Of a stretch of DNA of 64,000 bases, positions 37,001 to 43,130 are shown in pieces. This stretch comes from Nereocystis luetkeana (taxonomy: Eukaryota > Sar > Phaeophyceae > Laminariales > Laminariaceae): assembly GCA_031213475.1 (NCBI GenBank), contig JARUPZ010000016.1, forward strand, positions 5,759,046 to 5,823,045, in the 5' to 3' direction. The notes under the pieces were generated by a model. It was not told where the DNA came from. It worked only from the letters and a program-made list of their open reading frames with translations, and searched no databases. Position 1 is the first letter of the stretch; each line of letters begins with the position of its first letter. A program made the translations under genes and the position numbers.

Positions 37001-39808
37001 CATTTCCTTTCTTTTCCCCCCTCCTTTCCGTGCTTGCAGGGATTTTTGTAGTCGACGGACCGACCGACCGGCCGTGGCGTTACACCATGCTCGGGACGGT
37101 TCTTTGACCCCTACTTTCTATTTCCCCTCGCATGTTTGTGCGTCTTGTATTGTTTGCTTTGTTCCCTGTATTTTGCTTTATACTAAACGGTACCACCCTC
37201 GTCGCGAAGAGCGGTGCTAGAAGAAAGCCAGGGACGTCTCGAAGGGTGGCGCAGTACCTCGAAGACGAGGTGGGGAGCTTTTCCAGCGGAGGCAGCGACA
37301 GCAGCAAGCGACGGGCGAAGGAGCCTGAAAACGTCTACGTAATGAGGTGCGCGGACTGCGCGTTGCGCAACGATTCAATTATTTTCACGTCCTGCTTTGT
37401 TTCGCTGCTTTTATCGTGTCTTCGAGTTTTTGTTTCGTGTTGGTTTGTTTTTCGGTTTGATTTGATTTGGTACGATATGGTTCGGTTCGGTTCGGTTCGG
37501 TTCGGTTCGGTTCGGTTCGGTTCGGTTCGGTTCGGTTCGGTTCGGTTCGGTTCGGTTCGGTTGATGTTATAGTTTTCTCCGATTTCTTTGACGTGGTTCA
37601 GTGAGGTCCGGTCCGGTCCGGTCCGGTCCGGTCCGGCTCTCCCCCCCATCCTGGCAACTACGCGTGAATTCGATGCAATCATGGCCGATGTCAGACCTCG
37701 ATATCGTCTGAACCGTGACGAAGAGCGCAACCACGATGGATGTAGGCCATTTCGATCAACTAACTAGCCCACCCAAGCATCCAACTTACCAACAAACCAA
37801 ACCAAGCCACCACACACAAACAAACGAACCTCGACAAAACAATCGGCCAAATATAATAAACACGCGCGTGCATTGCAACAGGACGGAGCGCAACACGTTG
37901 GACCTTCGAGGTATGACCCTGTCGGAGGCCCAGCAGGACTGCGACATGTTCTTCAGCAACGCCATCATGGATGACATGGACGGCGTGTACCTCCTGCACG
38001 GGCACGGGACTGGGGTCCTTAAGGCCGGCCTACGAAGGGTGAGCTTGCGGCAGCCGAGAGCGAGTAGGTACAGGCAGTGTCCAATCGTGCCACGTGACAA
38101 GATATGCGGTATGTAAAGGAGTACGGGGTACCGGTTCGTGTCTTATTTTTTGCAGCGACAGGGGAAGCATTATGGAGGGGTAGGGATTCGAAAAAATTGT
38201 TGCGCGCATGAGTCTCGCTGTAGGTCCGCATTGTGAAACCTTTTTTTAATTCCTGCCAAAAAGATCCCAACACTATATATCCTAAGAAGCTTGTCCCAAA
38301 AAATGTGAGTTCTGAAGGGTCTCAATACAGCTGACACCAGTCGAATGTAGAGGAGTGTTTCGCTCAGATCTGAGGCGATTTTTTGCTCTTGAAACGGTAG
38401 GCATAGACTCTGGAAGAGCGACTGGCGTCTTTTGGCTGGCGTTGTGGCAGGCAAGGTGGAAGGTGGGGGGTTACGATGGACTGTGGGCCGGCGATGAACA
38501 ACCCCTATTGATTTTCACCTGGTGATCTAGCTCTTTCAGCTCAGATAGATTACTGGTCTGTAAGGTCTACTTTGTAGCTCATGTTGTAGGCTGCGAGCCG
38601 TATAGTCTGCACTACAGTAGCTAGGACATGTTCCCTTGGTTAGATATGTATTGCACATATCCTTGACAACATGTCATAACAGCAGGTTATAGGATGTTGA
38701 TGATCTAGATGATCTACTGTAGATGACCTGCCTGACCTGTCAGACGTGTGAACCCTATCTTGCCACCGCGTGACGCCGTTTCGGGTGACGCACAACTCGA
38801 GACCGTTATTTTCTGTTCTTGTTATTGTTTTTTTCGCAGTTGCCAATAAGCCCCCCGGCTGATGCTGTTTCCGGATGCTGCTGCAGCCGGCGCAGTTTGT
38901 GCCGCCGACCTTTGGGTGCAGCTTTCTAGGCGACTTATTTCTAGCCAACAATTGGTGTAGCACTGGTCCTCCGCAAGTGGCAGATGAGGCGGTTGAGGTT
39001 CCCACCCGTCATAGTTCCTGCTGTTCCACGGCTCATCGTTTCTACCACGCCCCCTGTCCTCCCCATCCTCCCGCGCTTGTCTTGTTCATGCGCTACTGCC
39101 GGAAATATATTTCCTACGGCGCTTCGCAACGCTACCTCTAACAACAACAACAAATTACCACGACTACGGCAACTGCAAACGGCGATGACGGCGACGATGA
39201 TACCAACGACGCCATTTTTCAACGCTCTCTCTCAACAACAACGACGATCATGGGAACGACAACGAAATGACAAAAACTACGAAAAAACGATGATGTCAAC
39301 AACAACGACAACCGACGATGACGACATCAACACCACTGTGTTTTCAACGCCTTTTCTACGACAACAACGACGATTTCGACGTCGACGACAACGATATCCA
39401 CTAACGGCGATGGCGACAACAACTACCGACGCCGATGATGACAACGCCTATCTATGGCGATGACGACAACACCTACCGACGGCGATGACGACAACAACTT
39501 CCCACGGCGATGACGACAACAACTACCGACGGCGATGATGACAACAACTACCGATGGTGATGACGACAACAACTACCAACGGCGGGGACGACAAAAACTA
39601 CCGACGGCGCTGGCGACGACAACAATTGCCGACGGACAACACCGCCTTTGTTTCCGGAACGAACACCGATCATCGAATGAAATCCCTCCCCGAACGAAAC
39701 GGCTGTGTACATACGCAGTGGTTGCCGCGTAATTCGATGGTTGGAAAGTGGCGGGCGGCGCCCCAGGAGGAAGGCGGGGATGCCTACACCGTCATAGAGC
39801 TCAAGTGA
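8940..39808 (+). CDS. MUTS2: MutS2-family ATPase with C-terminal Smr domain (at least 20 exons)
   Basis: Twenty exons join in phase to about 919 residues from 8940, against roughly 780-800 in bacterial MutS2. In order: MutS2 N-terminal region (SLDFGVVLERL); clamp region with RFVVPVRPTYK and GIVHDSSRTGKTLYVEP; ATPase with ARHPVLL, Walker A GPNAGGKT, ADIGDLQSVTGDLSTFS, Walker B LVLMDEMGSGTDP, and TTHYTQLK; a coiled coil (exons 12-14); a GEKLVV...GLEGEV segment; and an Smr domain with LDLRG and HGHGTG, ending AYTVIELK. Bacterial MutS2 limits recombination and acts on collided ribosomes; algal and plant copies are usually thought to be organellar. No start codon or targeting peptide was found, so a 5' exon is missing. 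Exon ends: 9131; 10274-10483; 11277-11410; 11865-11976; 13737-13874; 15342-15428; 18357-18467; 20576-20711; 23109-23284; 24027-24140; 25319-25486; 27848-27922; 28733-28828; 31031-31147; 33454-33518; 33871-34102; 35825-36037; 37210-37346; 37882-38038; 39719-39808. Confidence 0.93.
9285..9440. repeat. Tandem duplication of about 75-80 bases
   Basis: Two copies share CACACATCCAGGG, CTTGCCGTGCTTGC and AGTGAAAG. It lies in MutS2 intron 1. Confidence 0.75.
9775..9885 (-). mobile_element. MITE-like element, family M1, copy 1
   Basis: The ends CTATTTCGGGGGGCCATAG and CCCCCGTAATAG are inverted repeats. The interior word CCAAATATTGTTAG is in reverse orientation relative to most copies. It lies in MutS2 intron 1. 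Confidence 0.85.
10274..10483 (+). CDS. MUTS2: MutS2 exon 2
   Basis: The exon is 70 codons, VRELYERVNEVLRLSND onward, continuing the N-terminal helical region. It ends AAG|GTGTGT. A long GGGA repeat follows directly in the intron. Confidence 0.88.
10505..10632. repeat. (GGGA)n microsatellite
   Basis: A purine tract of about 120 bases made of GGGA units, directly after the MutS2 exon 2 donor. Confidence 0.95.
11277..11410 (+). CDS. MUTS2: MutS2 exon 3
   Basis: The acceptor is CACACAG|AGC. It encodes AAVAAEIKLDEGLLGLL and FDSEGELSAT, the usual MutS2 segment before the clamp. It ends in phase 2 at AC|GTGAGC. Confidence 0.88.
11411..11864. other. MutS2 intron 3, no repeat seen
   Basis: Apart from short A/T-rich runs I see no repeat, gene or mobile element in this intron. 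Confidence 0.5.
11865..11976 (+). CDS. MUTS2: MutS2 exon 4
   Basis: It restores the codon split by intron 3 and encodes FPEIGRLRKKAQSLRQGIK and a following helix. It ends GCG|GTGAGT in phase 0. Confidence 0.88.
12393..12490. repeat. (TAC)n microsatellite
   Basis: About 30 TAC trinucleotides with a few TGC variants, in MutS2 intron 4. The rest of that 1.76-kb intron shows nothing I can support. Confidence 0.95.
13737..13874 (+). CDS. MUTS2: MutS2 exon 5 (conserved clamp motif)
   Basis: It encodes RFVVPVRPTYK and GIVHDSSRTGKTLYVEPAQ, matching the MutS2 signature R-x-VVPVK...GIVHD-x-SxSGxTxxxEP. The acceptor is CCGCTGCAG and the donor CAG|GTGATG. Confidence 0.95.
13985..14240. repeat. Dispersed repeat, family R (AGATCATCT-rich)
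   Basis: Words such as GATCATCTGCTGG and GTAGATCATC plus CTCACGCTGTCGGGTGGGAG and AACAGCACC recur in related copies at 19165, 24270, 28070, 38505, 42860 and 46440. It lies in MutS2 intron 5. Confidence 0.7.
14296..14413 (+). mobile_element. M1 MITE-like element, copy 2, carrying a TACCTGGTA insertion
   Basis: It has M1 ends and interior. At 14345-14353 it reads AACCTACCTGGTACATATTT, where copy 20287-20397 reads AACCTACATATTT. The difference is exactly CCTGG plus a second TA. Confidence 0.85.
14560..14900. repeat. Tandem duplication containing (TA)n
   Basis: Two copies share CCATCGGTGCCTGC, CATACGTACCTACCCTGTCC, a TA tract and CCGCTATGGCGGCGTTAGGG. The TA tract is much longer in the second copy. 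It lies in MutS2 intron 5. Confidence 0.85.
15342..15428 (+). CDS. MUTS2: MutS2 exon 6, ends at a GC donor
   Basis: It encodes VVGPTNELVEAKLQLKVE and ends MTLK. The donor is AAG|GCGAGT. Nearby GT sites would break the phase 0 join to exon 7. Confidence 0.85.
15570..15680 (+). mobile_element. M1 MITE-like element, copy 3
   Basis: It has ends CTATTACGGGGGACCATAG and CTATGGTCCCCCGTAATA, in MutS2 intron 6. It is close to the apparent consensus. Confidence 0.9.
15797..15909 (+). mobile_element. M1 MITE-like element, copy 4
   Basis: It has ends CTATTACTGGGGACCATAG and CTATGGTCCCCCGAAATA, 116 bases after copy 3 and in the same orientation. Confidence 0.88.
16060..16520. repeat. Dispersed repeat, family M3
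   Basis: It shares CAATGGTTG, TAACTTTGG, the tract ending TTGTGCTGCGCCC and CAATCACGCAGTGGCCGT with 36655-36866, and the last part with 40338-40580. It lies in MutS2 intron 6. Confidence 0.7.
16547..16640. repeat. Palindromic repeat, family M2
   Basis: It starts ACCCTTTTAGGACCCCAG and ends GGGACTGCGGTACTAAAGGGTT, roughly inverted. Related copies are at 29613, 41741 and 44755. Confidence 0.75.
16651..16681. repeat. (CAG)n microsatellite
   Basis: Ten CAG units in MutS2 intron 6. The open frames over it are an effect of the repeat. Confidence 0.95.
17520..17619. other. Assembly gap (100 N)
   Basis: Exactly 100 unknown bases, the usual placeholder size, within MutS2 intron 6. The real intron length is therefore uncertain. 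Confidence 1.
17938..18042. repeat. G-rich tract with CCTCCGGGGG units
   Basis: Long G runs broken by CTCCGGGGGC and CCCTCGGGGG. The tract could form G-quadruplexes. The open frames across it are compositional. Confidence 0.85.
18357..18467 (+). CDS. MUTS2: MutS2 exon 7
   Basis: It encodes AAAAEVDLALARGRLGVK, the helix that precedes the ATPase core. It ends AAG|GTGCGG in phase 0. Confidence 0.88.
18845..18965 (+). mobile_element. M1 MITE-like element, copy 5, carrying a TACCTGGTA insertion
   Basis: The left arm reads TTAATACCTGGTAGGACC where other copies read TTAATAGGACC or CAATAGGACC. The insertion at 18868-18876 is CCTGG plus TA. It lies in MutS2 intron 7. Confidence 0.88.
19165..19400. 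repeat. Family R dispersed repeat
   Basis: It carries GATAGATCATTCAG, TTGTGCAGGATCTGTACAG, GATCCAGCCCAGGAAAC and CCCACCCGGCAATT, matching the copies at 24270 and 28070. Confidence 0.75.
19475..19975. repeat. Degenerate tandem repeat with ACCCGGGTA / TACCCGAGTA
   Basis: About six units of 80-90 bases carry ACTACCCGACTATGACC, GGGTACC and GCAAGGGYGTGTT. One unit has TACCAGGTA inserted at 19838-19846. It lies in MutS2 intron 7. Confidence 0.85.
20135..20243 (+). mobile_element. M1 MITE-like element, copy 6
   Basis: It has ends CTATTACGGGGGACCATAG and CATGGTCCCCCGTG. It lies in MutS2 intron 7, about 45 bases before copy 7. Confidence 0.9.
20287..20397 (+). mobile_element. M1 MITE-like element, copy 7
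   Basis: It has ends CTATTAAGGGGGACCATAG and ATGGCCCCCCGTAATAG. Its AACCTACATATTT is the uninterrupted form of the site filled in copy 2. Confidence 0.9.
20401..20572. repeat. (GATGGT)n / (GTTGTC) microsatellite
   Basis: GAT, GTT and GATGGT units run up to the acceptor of MutS2 exon 8. Confidence 0.92.
20576..20711 (+). CDS. MUTS2: MutS2 exon 8 (ARHPVLL, first half of Walker A)
   Basis: It encodes IKLANARHPVLLLRGK and LVLTGPNA plus the first base of the next Gly. The donor GTAAGAG splits the Walker A motif. The acceptor follows a GATGGT microsatellite. Confidence 0.95.
20930..21345. repeat. Minisatellite of 15-base units GATCTATCTGTAGAT
   Basis: About 27 head-to-tail units with variants GATATATCTGTAGAT and GATCTATCTGTAGGT. 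It lies in MutS2 intron 8 next to family R sequence (20730-20925), which has the same words. Units lie edge to edge without unique spacers, so it is not a CRISPR array. Confidence 0.95.
21775..22265 (+). repeat. Dispersed repeat, family S, near-complete copy
   Basis: It runs from ATGCATGGCCGTAGTC and CTACAATGCCGGGACGGAGC through GCATCCTACTA, ATGGATGACAGCTTCAA and ACACTACGTGATACGATCAA to CACGTAGTGAGCGGC. The copy at 43985-44500 matches along its length. No intact protein is seen; probably a non-autonomous mobile element. It lies in MutS2 intron 8. Confidence 0.8.
23109..23284 (+). CDS. MUTS2: MutS2 exon 9 (GGKT, ADIGD signature)
   Basis: It completes Walker A (GGKTVVLKTLGL) and carries ADIGDLQSVTGDLSTFSGHL. 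The acceptor is CTGTACGCAG and the donor GTG|GTGAGC. Confidence 0.95.
23388..23720. repeat. Degenerate (GCATC)n array
   Basis: Pentamers such as GCATC, GCACC and GCATA repeat for about 330 bases in MutS2 intron 9. Frames over it are rich in Cys, Met, His and Arg on one strand or the other and are not genes. Confidence 0.92.
23740..23962. repeat. 112-base tandem duplication
   Basis: Two copies share CATGACATGGCATGGCATCG, the CGCACGGCACGG tract, GTCGACAAGTT and TCTATAACTTGTTT, at an offset of 112 bases. Confidence 0.9.
24027..24140 (+). CDS. MUTS2: MutS2 exon 10 (Walker B)
   Basis: It encodes SLVLMDEMGSGTDPMQGAAL, the Walker B and MutS signature loop. It ends GAG|GTAACA. The acceptor is AAAAAAAG|G, weak in pyrimidines. 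Confidence 0.93.
24270..24510. repeat. Family R dispersed repeat
   Basis: It carries CAGATCATCTACAGATCAG, CTAGATCCTT, GTTGTGCAGGATCTGTACAG, TCCAATGCAGGAAACACGTG and CATACAGATCATGCAGATCA. It lies in MutS2 intron 10. Confidence 0.8.
24716..24900 (-). repeat. Family S repeat, partial copy
   Basis: It contains CACCCTTCATGAGGCTCGCC, ACGGCGCTTCGCGCTCGGTG and GGTCTATG in reverse orientation to the 21775 copy. Confidence 0.8.
25319..25486 (+). CDS. MUTS2: MutS2 exon 11 (His switch motif)
   Basis: It encodes LTTHYTQLKELA, PTYRLVKGAVGESFALQ and the strands between, typical of the MutS2 ATPase end. Confidence 0.94.
25530..25820 (-). repeat. Family S repeat, two partial copies
   Basis: CATACGACTACGGCTATGCA and CATACGACTACGACCATGCA head two fragments, followed by AAGGGATGCGTGGTCAATGG and poly-C. 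It lies in MutS2 intron 11. Confidence 0.8.
25903..26262. repeat. Family M2 expanded as a tandem array
   Basis: Five or six units of about 60 bases contain GACCGCAGTCTCGTTTTGGG and CTACATAGAATTTGAG. The array is bounded by AACCCCTTCAGAGCCGCA and CCTAAAAGGGGTTAA, like the ends of the single-copy element. It lies in MutS2 intron 11. Confidence 0.88.
26649..27086. repeat. Near-perfect 219-base tandem duplication
   Basis: Two copies start at GCGCGGTCGG (26649 and 26868). The unit is made of GGGATTGGGATCGGGA-type words and has a length divisible by three. Several frames therefore stay open on both strands, including one of 215 codons. None is a plausible gene. Confidence 0.93.
27848..27922 (+). 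CDS. MUTS2: MutS2 exon 12
   Basis: The 25 codons include VAERLELPAFVVDRARSLL, the segment leading to the coiled coil. Confidence 0.9.
28070..28350. repeat. Family R dispersed repeat
   Basis: It carries ATCTACAGATAGATCATC, CCAACCCAGGAAACATGTGC and AGATCATACAGATCATACA. It lies in MutS2 intron 12. Confidence 0.78.
28545..28615 (-). repeat. Family S fragment
   Basis: GGCATTGGTATAAAGCGA, GGTCTATGGTCATGAAACTA and CGGCCATGCATGA match the family S head. It lies in MutS2 intron 12. Confidence 0.7.
28733..28828 (+). CDS. MUTS2: MutS2 exon 13 (coiled coil)
   Basis: It encodes KLEGERNELQEKIERAEKKE, a heptad-like charged helix. It ends CAG|GTAGGT. Confidence 0.88.
28972..29081 (-). mobile_element. M1 MITE-like element, copy 8
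   Basis: It has ends CTATTACGGGGGACCATAG and CTATGGTCCCCCGTTATAG. The interior is in the same orientation as copy 1. It lies in MutS2 intron 13. Confidence 0.9.
29613..29708. repeat. Family M2 palindromic repeat
   Basis: GTTCTTTTTAGGACTGCAGT and ACGGGACTGCGGTCCTAGAT flank GGGGACAAACCACT and CAGTTTGCCCC. It lies in MutS2 intron 13. Confidence 0.75.
30835..30965. repeat. (TGCTGG)n microsatellite
   Basis: Degenerate TGCTGG units in MutS2 intron 13, giving Leu/Val- or Ala/Gly-rich spurious frames. Confidence 0.9.
31031..31147 (+). CDS. MUTS2: MutS2 exon 14 (coiled coil)
   Basis: It encodes LTLEREEAAELRSMATRD and KLVANEKKLKQ, in phase 0 on both sides. The acceptor ATACGTTACAG follows a TGCTGG repeat tract. 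Confidence 0.85.
31346..31566 (+). mobile_element. M1 MITE-like element, copy 9, with its 3' half tandemly duplicated
   Basis: The full element is 31346-31462. The stretch from TCTATATTTAACC to CTCCTTTTGTCT then repeats at an offset of 83 bases (31401 and 31484), giving a second right end. In the left arm TACCTCGTA sits exactly where copy 5 has TACCTGGTA. It lies in MutS2 intron 14. Confidence 0.88.
31860..32195. repeat. GTACTGCTGTACT-type degenerate repeat
   Basis: CTGTACT, GTTGTACTG and ACTGCTG recur over about 330 bases in MutS2 intron 14. All six frames are mostly open and rich in Cys, Tyr, Val, Leu, Thr or Ser; I treat these frames as compositional. Confidence 0.85.
32420..32575. repeat. 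tRNA-derived palindrome with 30-base arms and no spacer
   Basis: The 30 bases at 32499-32528 are the exact reverse complement of 32529-32558. The arm includes GCTGACTGAGTAGCTCAGTG, which has the tRNA A-box pattern. Two further left-arm copies lie at 32421-32450 and 32469-32498. It lies in MutS2 intron 14. Confidence 0.92.
32800..32935 (-). repeat. tRNA-derived SINE-like unit, head to head with a second A-box arm
   Basis: On the minus strand from 32879 down it has TAGCTCAGTGG (A box), then GGTTCGAGTCC (B box, 32814-32824 on the plus strand), at tRNA-like spacing. The acceptor stem does not pair, so it is not a sound tRNA gene. At 32879/32880 it meets an inverted copy of its own 5' part. Confidence 0.75.
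33010..33125 (+). repeat. Family S fragment
   Basis: GGATGTACTCATGTCATGCA, CGTATGACCGTAGAGACCCT, CTGCAATGCCGGGAAGGAGC and TTTTCACCGACCAGGCA follow the family S head. It lies in MutS2 intron 14. Confidence 0.78.
33454..33518 (+). CDS. MUTS2: MutS2 exon 15
   Basis: It is short: MFDKARSEPTTNVIGGSIGQ onward. The acceptor is GGGTGGTTAG and the donor AG|GTGCGT in phase 2. A further small exon before it cannot be excluded. Confidence 0.7.
33871..34102 (+). CDS. MUTS2: MutS2 exon 16 (small beta segment)
   Basis: The acceptor TGCTTCCGAG|C fits the incoming phase 2. It encodes LRQGEKLVVCSGSQIGLEGE, matching the MutS2 segment GDxVxV...GQxGxV between the coiled coil and Smr. Confidence 0.85.
34535..34675. 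repeat. About 46-base tandem repeat, three copies
   Basis: Units share CAACCTAGAGT or CAACCTAGAAT and GCACAGCATCCAAGC. It lies in MutS2 intron 16, which otherwise shows nothing I recognise. Confidence 0.8.
35825..36037 (+). CDS. MUTS2: MutS2 exon 17
   Basis: It encodes DVEVFLPSVESAMRF, likely the conserved strand before the linker, then a Gly/Ala/Pro-rich linker. The donor is GCG|GTGGGT. Only the first part is conserved. Confidence 0.75.
36655..36866. repeat. Family M3 dispersed repeat
   Basis: AACCCTTCGGGAGGCCCGAG, CAATGGTTGATAACTTTGG, TTGTGTCATCCCCCAATC and ACGCAGTGGCCGTT match 16060-16520 and 40338-40580. It lies in MutS2 intron 17. Confidence 0.72.
37210..37346 (+). CDS. MUTS2: MutS2 exon 18 (linker to Smr)
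   Basis: It encodes a Ser/Lys/Arg-rich linker with VAQYLEDEVGSFSSGGSD and ends VYVM plus two bases, just before the Smr domain. Confidence 0.75.
37479..37640. repeat. Two neighbouring pentamer arrays, (GGTTC)n and (GGTCC)n
   Basis: About 16 GGTTC units end near 37562. After a 43-base spacer, about six GGTCC units follow (37606-37636). The units differ by one base. They lie in MutS2 intron 18. Confidence 0.95.
37882..38038 (+). CDS. MUTS2: MutS2 exon 19 (Smr domain)
   Basis: It encodes ERNTLDLRGMTLSEAQQD and VYLLHGHGTGVLKAGLRR. LDLRG and HGHGTG are the Smr signatures. Confidence 0.96.
38505..38730. repeat. Family R dispersed repeat
   Basis: TTTTCACCTGGTGATCTAGC, CAGATAGATTACTGGTCTGT, TAGCTCATG and ATGATCTACTGTAGATGA place this in family R. 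It lies in MutS2 intron 19. Confidence 0.7.
39130..39650. repeat. Degenerate repeat of GACGACAACAACTACCGACG
   Basis: Units of 18-24 bases made of GATGACGACAACAAC and ACCGACGGC extend over about 500 bases in MutS2 intron 19, just before the last exon. Confidence 0.88.
39719..39808 (+). CDS. MUTS2: MutS2 exon 20 (Smr end, stop)
   Basis: It encodes WLPRNSMVGKWRAAPQEEGG and AYTVIELK, then TGA. This is the standard end of an Smr domain. Confidence 0.93.
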   Translation, partial: WLPRNSMVGKWRAAPQEEGGDAYTVIELK

Positions 39809-41189
39809 AAAAAAGCGAAGTTGATATTTTATACGCGCTACCCGGTGTTTTGTTTTTTCAACGATCACTTTTACTTTCCAGCCCAATTCGTTGGAGGTTT
39901 CACCCTGTACGAGTATAACACCCAAAACAATATCTACAGCACAGGGCAGTTTAGTCGGTGCGTTTTGGAGACTTTTGTGGGATTGATATCTTAGGAGAGG
40001 CGGAAGGAAAATTGCGGCCCTCCAGGCCGCTAGCCGTGGTTGTAGAAGAAAGCCACAACTGGGCGGGGGTGTATGTGGTCCACGCTGTAGGTGTCCTTGC
40101 CCCTCTTGGTTCGCAAGCTTGTCAGAAGGCGTGCTGCGGTACGGGTTTCCCGTTTATTTCATCTCAGGCTCCGCACTCAAGAATCTATTTCCCTTACCCT
40201 AAACCTGACCTTGAGAAGATATGAAGGGGAAAACCCGGCGAATATTCCCATGGCCCTTCCACAGCAGTGAACATACAGGAGGTATTGAAATTTATCGTGC
40301 GAACAAGACGATACTGGGTAGCTCCTCAGTACCCGTTAACCCCTCTGAGACCCCGAGACAACAAAACAAAACAATGACAATTTTGGTGGTATCAGCCATC
40401 TACGAGCTGCGTGAGCGCCCAGCCGTTCAGGTACGATCATGTGGCCCCGGTGCCATGCGGTCTATAGTATTTTTAACCTGTACACCATCTTGTATCATCC
40501 CTCAATCGAGCAGTGGCCGTCGCTGTAATCGTCATATTTTTATCGTCGACTTTCCAGTCTGAAGTCCTACGAGGGTTAACAGGTTAGGAGCCCCGCTAGC
40601 CAGGAATGCTGTGGCCAAAACGTGTTATCCCAAGTACCTGCTGTAGCACGCGTCTAGGTAAAGTGGCTTTCGCGGGTGAGGACGCAGTACTGCACAGGCG
40701 GCAAGTTCTGGTGTCCGTGCGGCGAGAGCAGCGGGGCAAAAGAAAGCCACGCGACCAGAGCACGGTGTGACCTGTCAGCCATAGTACTGTAGAGGTTTTC
40801 CGGTGAAAATCGCGGAAGATTTATGTGGGGGATTGAAAGGCGTGTCTGACGCCGGTGGCGCTTTTTTGTTCATGCCTTGGTCTGATGATTGCACGCGAAT
40901 GTTGCCCATTGTGTGGGGGGACTTCCTTGGGGGAGAGCGAGGTCCTGCGGGTACGATTGGACCGGACAGCGCCTCAGCCCTCAATAGCCGACAGTGGTGT
41001 TTCGGTGTTTGTTTTCTTTGAATCCAGCGGCGGATGGGTAAAGATAACGCTCACCACGCTTCCACATATAAATATGTGTCGGTTGGTAGGGAAAGGTCTC
41101 TCGCCTGTTGGGACTTGGGAGTCTGATGACACGAACGCAGAGGGGCGATTTTGTGCGAAGAGATCGGGGCGGGGGGGGGGGGGCGAGTG

Positions 41190-41400
41190 TACTCGATATC
41201 ATGCATGGCTGTATTCGTATGGCCATTGACCCTCGCATCCCTACAATACCAGGACGGTGCACGCCGGATTTTCACCGACCAGGCAGGCCTTTTCTTACAC
41301 CAAGGGGGGTGTGTACTCGGTATCATGCATGGCCGTAGTCGTACGACCATAGACCCTCGCATCCCTACAATGCCGGGACGGGACGGAACGGGGGGGGGGA
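41190..41400 (+). repeat. Family S fragment, two tandem heads
   Basis: TATCATGCATGGCTGTATTC and TATCATGCATGGCCGTAGTC begin two successive copies of about 125 bases, each with CCCTCGCATCCCTACAAT. Confidence 0.85.
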
Positions 41401-41452
41401 GGGATGATATACCGCATAGTTGCTGCACGGAGCGGCGAAGTTGTGACAGGTG

Positions 41453-41556
41453 TCTTCTTGCTGCACCTCTCTCTGTGAAAGGAAGCTGCGGCAAGGTGAT
41501 TTGCCATATTAGTTTTGCCGCACCTTTCTCCGTGAAAGGAAGCTGCGGCAAAGTTC
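41453..41556. repeat. About 60-base tandem duplication
   Basis: Two copies share GTGAAAGGAAGCTGCGGCAA, each preceded by TGCACCTCTCTC or CGCACCTTTCTC. Confidence 0.88.
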
Positions 41557-41740
41557 AGTGTGATGTACGATCACATTTATCTGTAAAGCGATCGATAGGG
41601 CTGGGGCCCCAGCGACAACGAGACGCATGCGACGATAAGGGTGTACGTACGTACGCACCTTATTTTTCGAAGGCTCCTCACTTGACTCAATACCTGGTGT
41701 GTAGCACCCACGAAAACGACGTGTGAGAACACATGTAGGC

Positions 41741-41853
41741 ATACCCCTTTCAATGTAGTACTGCTGTCCCCGTTTTGGGGGCAAACCACGGAGCAAACCA
41801 GTCAAATTATCAGTGGTTGGTCCCCAGAACGGAACTGCAGTCCTAAAAGGGTT
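41741..41853. repeat. Family M2 palindromic repeat
   Basis: CTGTCCCCGTTTTGGGGGCA and CCCAGAACGGAACTGCAGTC followed by CTAAAAGGGTTAA form the two arms. Confidence 0.8.
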
Positions 41854-42859
41854 AACGCTACGTATGGATGAACAATCCCATGACCTACGTAGGTCCTAAC
41901 GAAAATTACATTGCAACACAAATGGGACATGCACCGGGTAGTCCCTCGTTTGGGGAAATATTTGCCTTGGAAGGCAGAAAGCGCTACCCTGTTGCTCCTA
42001 TCGTAACACGCGGAACGAAGGCTGTCGGTCTCGTTCGTCAATCATGTCCCCTTGACCCCTAGGTCTTCAAGACCACCCCAGGGGAAACGACAGCTAGTTA
42101 CTGTTCGTCGCTCATAACTGGACCGCGCGTCCACCGTAAATAGCGGAATTGACACGGGGAAACCACAAGAAATGACAATATTAATACTAGTAAACCGCTT
42201 GTATGCTATTTTGTCGATAAAAGGGTCAAGCTCGAAATGCACAATGCGAGCCCCTCAAAGCACATGTCAAATGCAAAGGTGTTTCTGAATCATGCCAGGT
42301 ACAGGTCCATCTGCCCTTCTCGCCTGTTTCGCGACACAGCAGTATTTTACGGCGGAGGCCTGAAGCGAATGCGAACTTATCAAGGATGACAAAACATTTC
42401 TCGAAGACGGCATGTTGTGATGGTGATGGCGGGAACGGTGGTAGCCATGGCTGATTCCGCACCACTTCATTGCTATTTACGTCGGGCCGCTACAAAACAA
42501 CACTCAAAGGGATCATCGTGTAGATATTTTCCTCGGCCGTCCGTTCGTTCGTTCGGTCCGCCGCGACAAGCGCTCCGAGAAAACCTCGCACCGACGCACC
42601 TGCGTCGCTCCTCCCTGCCGGGTCCCTTCATGTTGCGTTCGTCGCGACGGAGGAGCGATTGGGCTCTATCGCGCACACTTCACTCGCCCTCCACCGCAAA
42701 GCGAACACACCATAATCAACCCGCGATGACTACCGAGTGGCGCCAGGTCATTTTGGTAGCGAGAGACGTCTATACCTGCTGTGCGCGGAGGGCGCTGACG
42801 TCGTGTGCCGCCGCCGTCATTATAGAGACAGAGAGAACATTCCCCATCCCGGACTGACA

Positions 42860-43130
42860 AGAGAATCTACAGATCAGACAGATCATCTACAGATATATCA
42901 TCTAGATCATCTAGGTCCTAACCTGCCGTTCTGAGATGTTGTGCAGGATCTGTTTAATACATCTCCAACGCAGGAAACGTGTCCTGCTACTGTACATCAT
43001 GCAAGCTACACGGCTCCCACTCGGCAGCATGGACTACGTAGATCGTGCGGACCAGGAATATATTATTCATGCGCCTCTTGAAGTATCTAGGTCATGAAGT
43101 AAGAGTCGATTATCTGTCGGAGGCACGAAA
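42860..43130. repeat. Family R dispersed repeat
   Basis: It carries ATCTACAGATCAGACAGATC, CATCTAGATCATCTAGGTCC, GTTGTGCAGGATCTG and CAACGCAGGAAACGTGTCC. Confidence 0.8.
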
